Shown here: positions 61,118 through 64,000 of the stretch, piece after piece
Layout: every line of letters starts with the position of its first letter
How positions within the stretch are numbered: position 1 is the stretch's first letter
Source of the DNA: an uncultured Oscillospiraceae bacterium
GTDB lineage: Bacteria > Bacillota > Clostridia > Oscillospirales > Oscillospiraceae
DNA length: 64,000 nucleotides
Assembly (NCBI GenBank): GCA_934597255.1
Contig: CAKTQV010000002.1
Coordinates: 1 to 64,000, forward strand
Direction of reading: 5' to 3'
Program-made: the position numbers and the translations under genes
Notes under the pieces: generated by a model
What the model saw: only the letters and a program-made list of their open reading frames with translations
What the model was told of the DNA's origin: nothing
The model's database searches: none

Positions 61118-62959
61118 ATGGAAATGACAGATAAAATGGACGCGCTGCTGCGGCGGGTGCAGCGTCCGGCCCGCTATACCGGCGGGGAATACAATCAGGT
61201 GATAAAGGACAAGGCGTCGGTGGACGTGCGCTTCGCGCTGTGCTTCCCGGATGCCTACGAGATCGGTATGTCCAATCTCGGCCTGCGCATTCTTTACGGC
61301 GTGCTCAACGAGATGGACGGCGTGTGGTGCGAGCGTGTGTTCGCGCCCTGGGGCGATATGGCGGAGGAAATGCGCCGGGCGGATATCCCGCTGTGGGCGC
61401 TGGAGTCCGGCGACGCGCTCTGTGATTTCGACATGGTCGGCTTCTCGTTCGGCTATGAGATGGCCTACACCACGGCGCTGGACATGCTCGATATGGGCGG
61501 CATCCCGGTGCGCGCGGCGGAGCGCACGTCGCTGTCGCCGCTGGTCGTGTGCGGCGGCACCTGCGTGTGCAACATCGAGCCGATGGCGGATTTCTTCGAT
61601 CTGTGCTTTCTGGGCGAGGGCGAGGCCATGGACCCGGACGTCGTGCGGCTGTACCGCCGGGCAAAGGCCGAGAACTGGACAAAGGAGCGCTTTCTGCGCG
61701 CGGCCGCGCAGATCGAGGGCGTTTATGTGCCGTCGCTGTACCAGGTCGAATATAAGCCCGACGGGACGCTTGCATCCCTGACGCCGACGCAGGGCGCGCC
61801 GGCCCGGGTGCGCAAGCGGATCATCGAGGACATGGACGACTGCTACTATCCGACAAAGCCGATCGTTCCGTCCACAGAGATCGTGCACGACCGCATCTCG
61901 CTGGAGCTGTTCCGCGGCTGCATCCGCGGCTGCCGCTTCTGCCAGGCGGGCTATACCTACCGCCCGGTGCGCAGCCGCAGCGTGGAAAAGGCGCTGGAGC
62001 TGGGAAAGGCGGCGCTGGCGGATTCCGGCTATCAGGAGCTGAATCTGTCCAGCCTGTCCACGAGCGATTACCGCGGCCTGTCCGAGCTTTGCGACGGCCT
62101 GCTCGATTACTGCCAGCCGCGGGACATCTCGCTGTCGCTGCCGAGTCTGCGGGCGGACAACTTTTCGCTGGAGATCATGAGCCGGGTTCAGAAGGTCCGC
62201 AAGAGCGGACTGACCTTTGCGCCGGAGGCGGGGAGCCAGCGCCTGCGCGACGCCATCAACAAAAACGTCCGCGAGGAGGATCTGATCGAATCATGCCGCG
62301 TGGCCTTTTCCGGCGGATGGAACGGCGTGAAGCTGTATTTCATGCTCGGTCTGCCGACGGAAACGGACGAGGATGTCCTCGGCATCGCGGAGCTGGCCAA
62401 AAAGGTTCTGTGGACGTGGAAGCAGAACGCGGTGAACAAATCCCGCGGCGTGCGCATCACGGTCTCGACCTCGGATTTCATTCCCAAGCCGCACACGCCG
62501 TTCCAGTGGGCGGGGCAGATCAGCGGGGAAGAGTACCTGCGGCGCGTTCATCTTCTGTCCGACGCGCTCACGCCCAAGGCCATCACCTATAACTGGCACG
62601 ACGCGGACACGAGTCTTGTCGAGGCGGCGCTTGCGCGGGGCGACCGGCGCATGGGCGCGGTCATAGAGACCGTGTGGCGAAACGGCGGACGGCTCGAGGG
62701 CTGGAGCGAATATTTCAGTCTGCAGCGCTGGCTGGACGCGTTTGAAAGCTGCGGGCTCGATATCGGGTTTTATGCCTCGCGCGAGCGGCCGTTGGACGAG
62801 CTGCTGCCGTGGGAGCATATGGACGTCGGCGTGCGCCGGGGCCATCTGGAGCGCGAGTGGGAGCTGGCGCACCGGGCGCAGCTTTCGCCGGACTGCCGGG
62901 CGAGGTGCTCGGCCTGCGGCGCGTCCGCCATGCTGAAGGAGGGCGTCTGCCGTGGATAA
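61118..62959 (+). CDS. B12-binding-domain radical SAM protein (TIGR03960 type)
   Basis: 613 residues. A Rossmann-like N-terminal domain (CFPDAYEIGMSNLGLRIL) precedes the radical SAM core with the cluster motif GCIRGCRFCQAGYTYRP. The C-terminal part ends with zinc-like cysteines (CRARCSACG). The family is conserved in Firmicutes next to DUF2344, here overlapping by 8 bases, and the pair is thought to modify RNA or a ribosome-related target. No clear ribosome site is seen at ATG 61118, 10 bases after the protease gene. Confidence 0.88.
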   Translation: MEMTDKMDALLRRVQRPARYTGGEYNQVIKDKASVDVRFALCFPDAYEIGMSNLGLRILYGVLNEMDGVWCERVFAPWGDMAEEMRRADIPLWALESGDALCDFDMVGFSFGYEMAYTTALDMLDMGGIPVRAAERTSLSPLVVCGGTCVCNIEPMADFFDLCFLGEGEAMDPDVVRLYRRAKAENWTKERFLRAAAQIEGVYVPSLYQVEYKPDGTLASLTPTQGAPARVRKRIIEDMDDCYYPTKPIVPSTEIVHDRISLELFRGCIRGCRFCQAGYTYRPVRSRSVEKALELGKAALADSGYQELNLSSLSTSDYRGLSELCDGLLDYCQPRDISLSLPSLRADNFSLEIMSRVQKVRKSGLTFAPEAGSQRLRDAINKNVREEDLIESCRVAFSGGWNGVKLYFMLGLPTETDEDVLGIAELAKKVLWTWKQNAVNKSRGVRITVSTSDFIPKPHTPFQWAGQISGEEYLRRVHLLSDALTPKAITYNWHDADTSLVEAALARGDRRMGAVIETVWRNGGRLEGWSEYFSLQRWLDAFESCGLDIGFYASRERPLDELLPWEHMDVGVRRGHLEREWELAHRAQLSPDCRARCSACGASAMLKEGVCRG

Positions 62960-63584
62960 GCTGCGACTGAAATTTACAAAAACGGGCCGCGCGGTATATA
63001 TTTCGCACCTGGATCTCATGCGCACGCTGCAGCGTGTGTTTTTCCGCGCGGGGCTGCCGCTGCGCTATTCTGAGGGGTTCAATCCCCACGCGCGCATCTC
63101 CATCGTCCTTCCGCTGTCCGTCGGGACGGCGAGCCGCTGCGAGTATCTGGACTTCTGGCTGACGGAGGACGTGCCGCTCGAGACGATCCCGGCGCGCCTG
63201 AATGCCTCCATGCCCGAGGGGGTCGAGGCGCTGGAGGTATGGAAGGCCGAGACAAAGGGCGCGCAGCTGAAATGGATCGAGCTTCAGGGGCGCTTCACGG
63301 GCGGCCGGGACGCGGCGTTTTACAGCGCGTTTTACAGCCGGCCGGAGCTGTCCGTGATCCGGCGCAGCAAGCGCGGCGAGCGGCAGGAGGACATTGCGCC
63401 GTGGATAAAGGAGGCGGAGTTTTCCGACGGCGACGGCTGCGTGCATGTGCGGGCGGTGCTCTCGGCGCAGGAGCCCACGATCAGCCCGGAGCTGTTTGTC
63501 TCCGCGCTGGGAGAGGCGGTGCCAGCCTATTACCGCTTTGAGCGGGTGAAGGCGTACCGGGAGGATATGGAGGAATTTTTCTGA
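62952..63584 (+). CDS. DUF2344 (TIGR03936) protein
   Basis: 210 residues. The GTG start lies inside the end of the radical SAM gene. KLRLKFTKTGRAVYISHLDL and RYSEGFNPHARISIVLPLSVG are the family blocks. In many genomes this domain is fused to the preceding radical SAM protein, which fits a joint role. Confidence 0.9.
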   Translation: MDKLRLKFTKTGRAVYISHLDLMRTLQRVFFRAGLPLRYSEGFNPHARISIVLPLSVGTASRCEYLDFWLTEDVPLETIPARLNASMPEGVEALEVWKAETKGAQLKWIELQGRFTGGRDAAFYSAFYSRPELSVIRRSKRGERQEDIAPWIKEAEFSDGDGCVHVRAVLSAQEPTISPELFVSALGEAVPAYYRFERVKAYREDMEEFF

Positions 63585-63590
63585 AAAAGC

Positions 63591-63619
63591 TTGCAATTGC
63601 AATGCTTTTGTGATACTAT
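63591..63619 (+). promoter_or_regulatory. Promoter of rplS
   Basis: TTGCAA, 17-bp spacer, TACTAT, leaving a leader of about 85 bases that contains GGGCGGTCCGCTGCC-type pairing. It may hold an L19-leader-like element (not verified). Confidence 0.7.
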
Positions 63620-63710
63620 ACCATAGCTTGTGCCATGGGCACATTATCAGGGCGGTCCGCTGCCGGTGTTTTATCCACGGTATGAACGTCACTTAAAGGA
63701 AGGTTTTGTT

Positions 63711-64000
63711 ATGGATCTCATCAACGCTCTGACCGAGAAGTACATGAAGCCCGAGCTGCCGGAGATGAACGTGGGCGACACCGTGCGTGTCGTCGTCCGC
63801 ATCAAGGAAGGCAACCGCGAGCGCAATCAGGCCTTTGAAGGCACCATCATCGCCAAGAAGCACGGCGGCATCAACGAGACCATCACGGTCCGCCGCATCT
63901 CTTACGGCGTCGGCTGCGAGAAGGTTTTCCCGGTTCATTCCCCCACGATCGTGTCCGTCGACACGGTTCGCCGCGGCAAGGTCGCGCGCGCGAAGCTCTA
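63711..64000 (+). CDS. rplS: 50S ribosomal protein L19, 3' end outside the window
   Basis: The first 96 of about 115 residues are visible. VGDTVRVVVRIKEGNRERNQAFEG and ITVRRISYGVGCEKVFPVHSP are typical of L19, which bridges the 30S and 50S subunits. AAAGGAAGG precedes the ATG. Confidence 0.97.
   Translation, partial: MDLINALTEKYMKPELPEMNVGDTVRVVVRIKEGNRERNQAFEGTIIAKKHGGINETITVRRISYGVGCEKVFPVHSPTIVSVDTVRRGKVARAKL

Overview
The window is GC-rich bacterial chromosome and reads like a spore-forming clostridial Firmicute of the gut Oscillospiraceae type. This is inferred from a SpoIVFB-like M50 protease beside a B12-binding radical SAM gene and DUF2344, a VTC/DUF4956/Cthe_2159-like gene group, a tandem glycine riboswitch on an AGCS symporter, TTGACA/TATAAT promoters, strong AGGAGG ribosome sites, GTG and TTG starts, and AT-rich intergenic gaps. 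No phage, insertion sequence, CRISPR array or rRNA was seen.

Layout. 1-830: tRNA-Pro(GGG), tRNA-Val(CAC) and tRNA-Glu(TTC), then tRNA-Met(CAT) on the other strand. 979-8016 (minus): two very large exported, probably beta-helical proteins with Ser-Gly-Glu-Pro linkers. 8387-14620: a Dlt-like surface-acylation set (carrier protein, MBOAT, SGNH protein, AMP ligase) with an acyl-ACP thioesterase. 14693-19375: DUF4956, VTC polymerase, a beta-CASP metallo-hydrolase and an exported beta-helix protein. 19448-24274 (minus): folC, then an operon of FchA-type cyclohydrolase, FolD-like dehydrogenase, a serine-palmitoyltransferase-like enzyme and an SDR.

24481-32812 is a catabolic operon: SDR, two near-twin 4-hydroxybutyryl-CoA-dehydratase-like enzymes, a second SDR, enoyl-CoA hydratase, 3-hydroxyacyl-CoA dehydrogenase and thiolase. 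Together they could turn a 4-oxo- or 4-hydroxyacyl-CoA into acetyl-CoA plus a shorter acyl-CoA. Codon choice in its distal genes differs sharply from the neighbours and suggests strong expression. 32972-41176 follows on the same strand: a GreA-like factor, a nucleotidyltransferase, MocA and two molybdenum hydroxylases, one split into three subunits and one fused.

41224-52761 is mixed housekeeping and transport: a CPA2-type antiporter, a riboswitch-controlled glycine/alanine symporter, TatD, an orphan kinase-like protein, GAPDH, glycerol kinase and two alpha/beta hydrolases. 52997-60034 looks accessory: three different MATE exporters, one behind a transcription attenuator, gene remnants, a nonsense-broken membrane gene and an Lrp/AsnC regulator. 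60119-64000 returns to core genes: tRNA-Pro(CGG), tRNA-Gly(CCC), a small exported protein, M50 protease, radical SAM protein, DUF2344 and the start of rplS.

The most unusual parts are the sphingolipid-type gene pair inside a one-carbon operon, the AbfD-like catabolic operon with a 744-bp block that looks identical in both copies, and the Dlt-like acylation set with a thioesterase.
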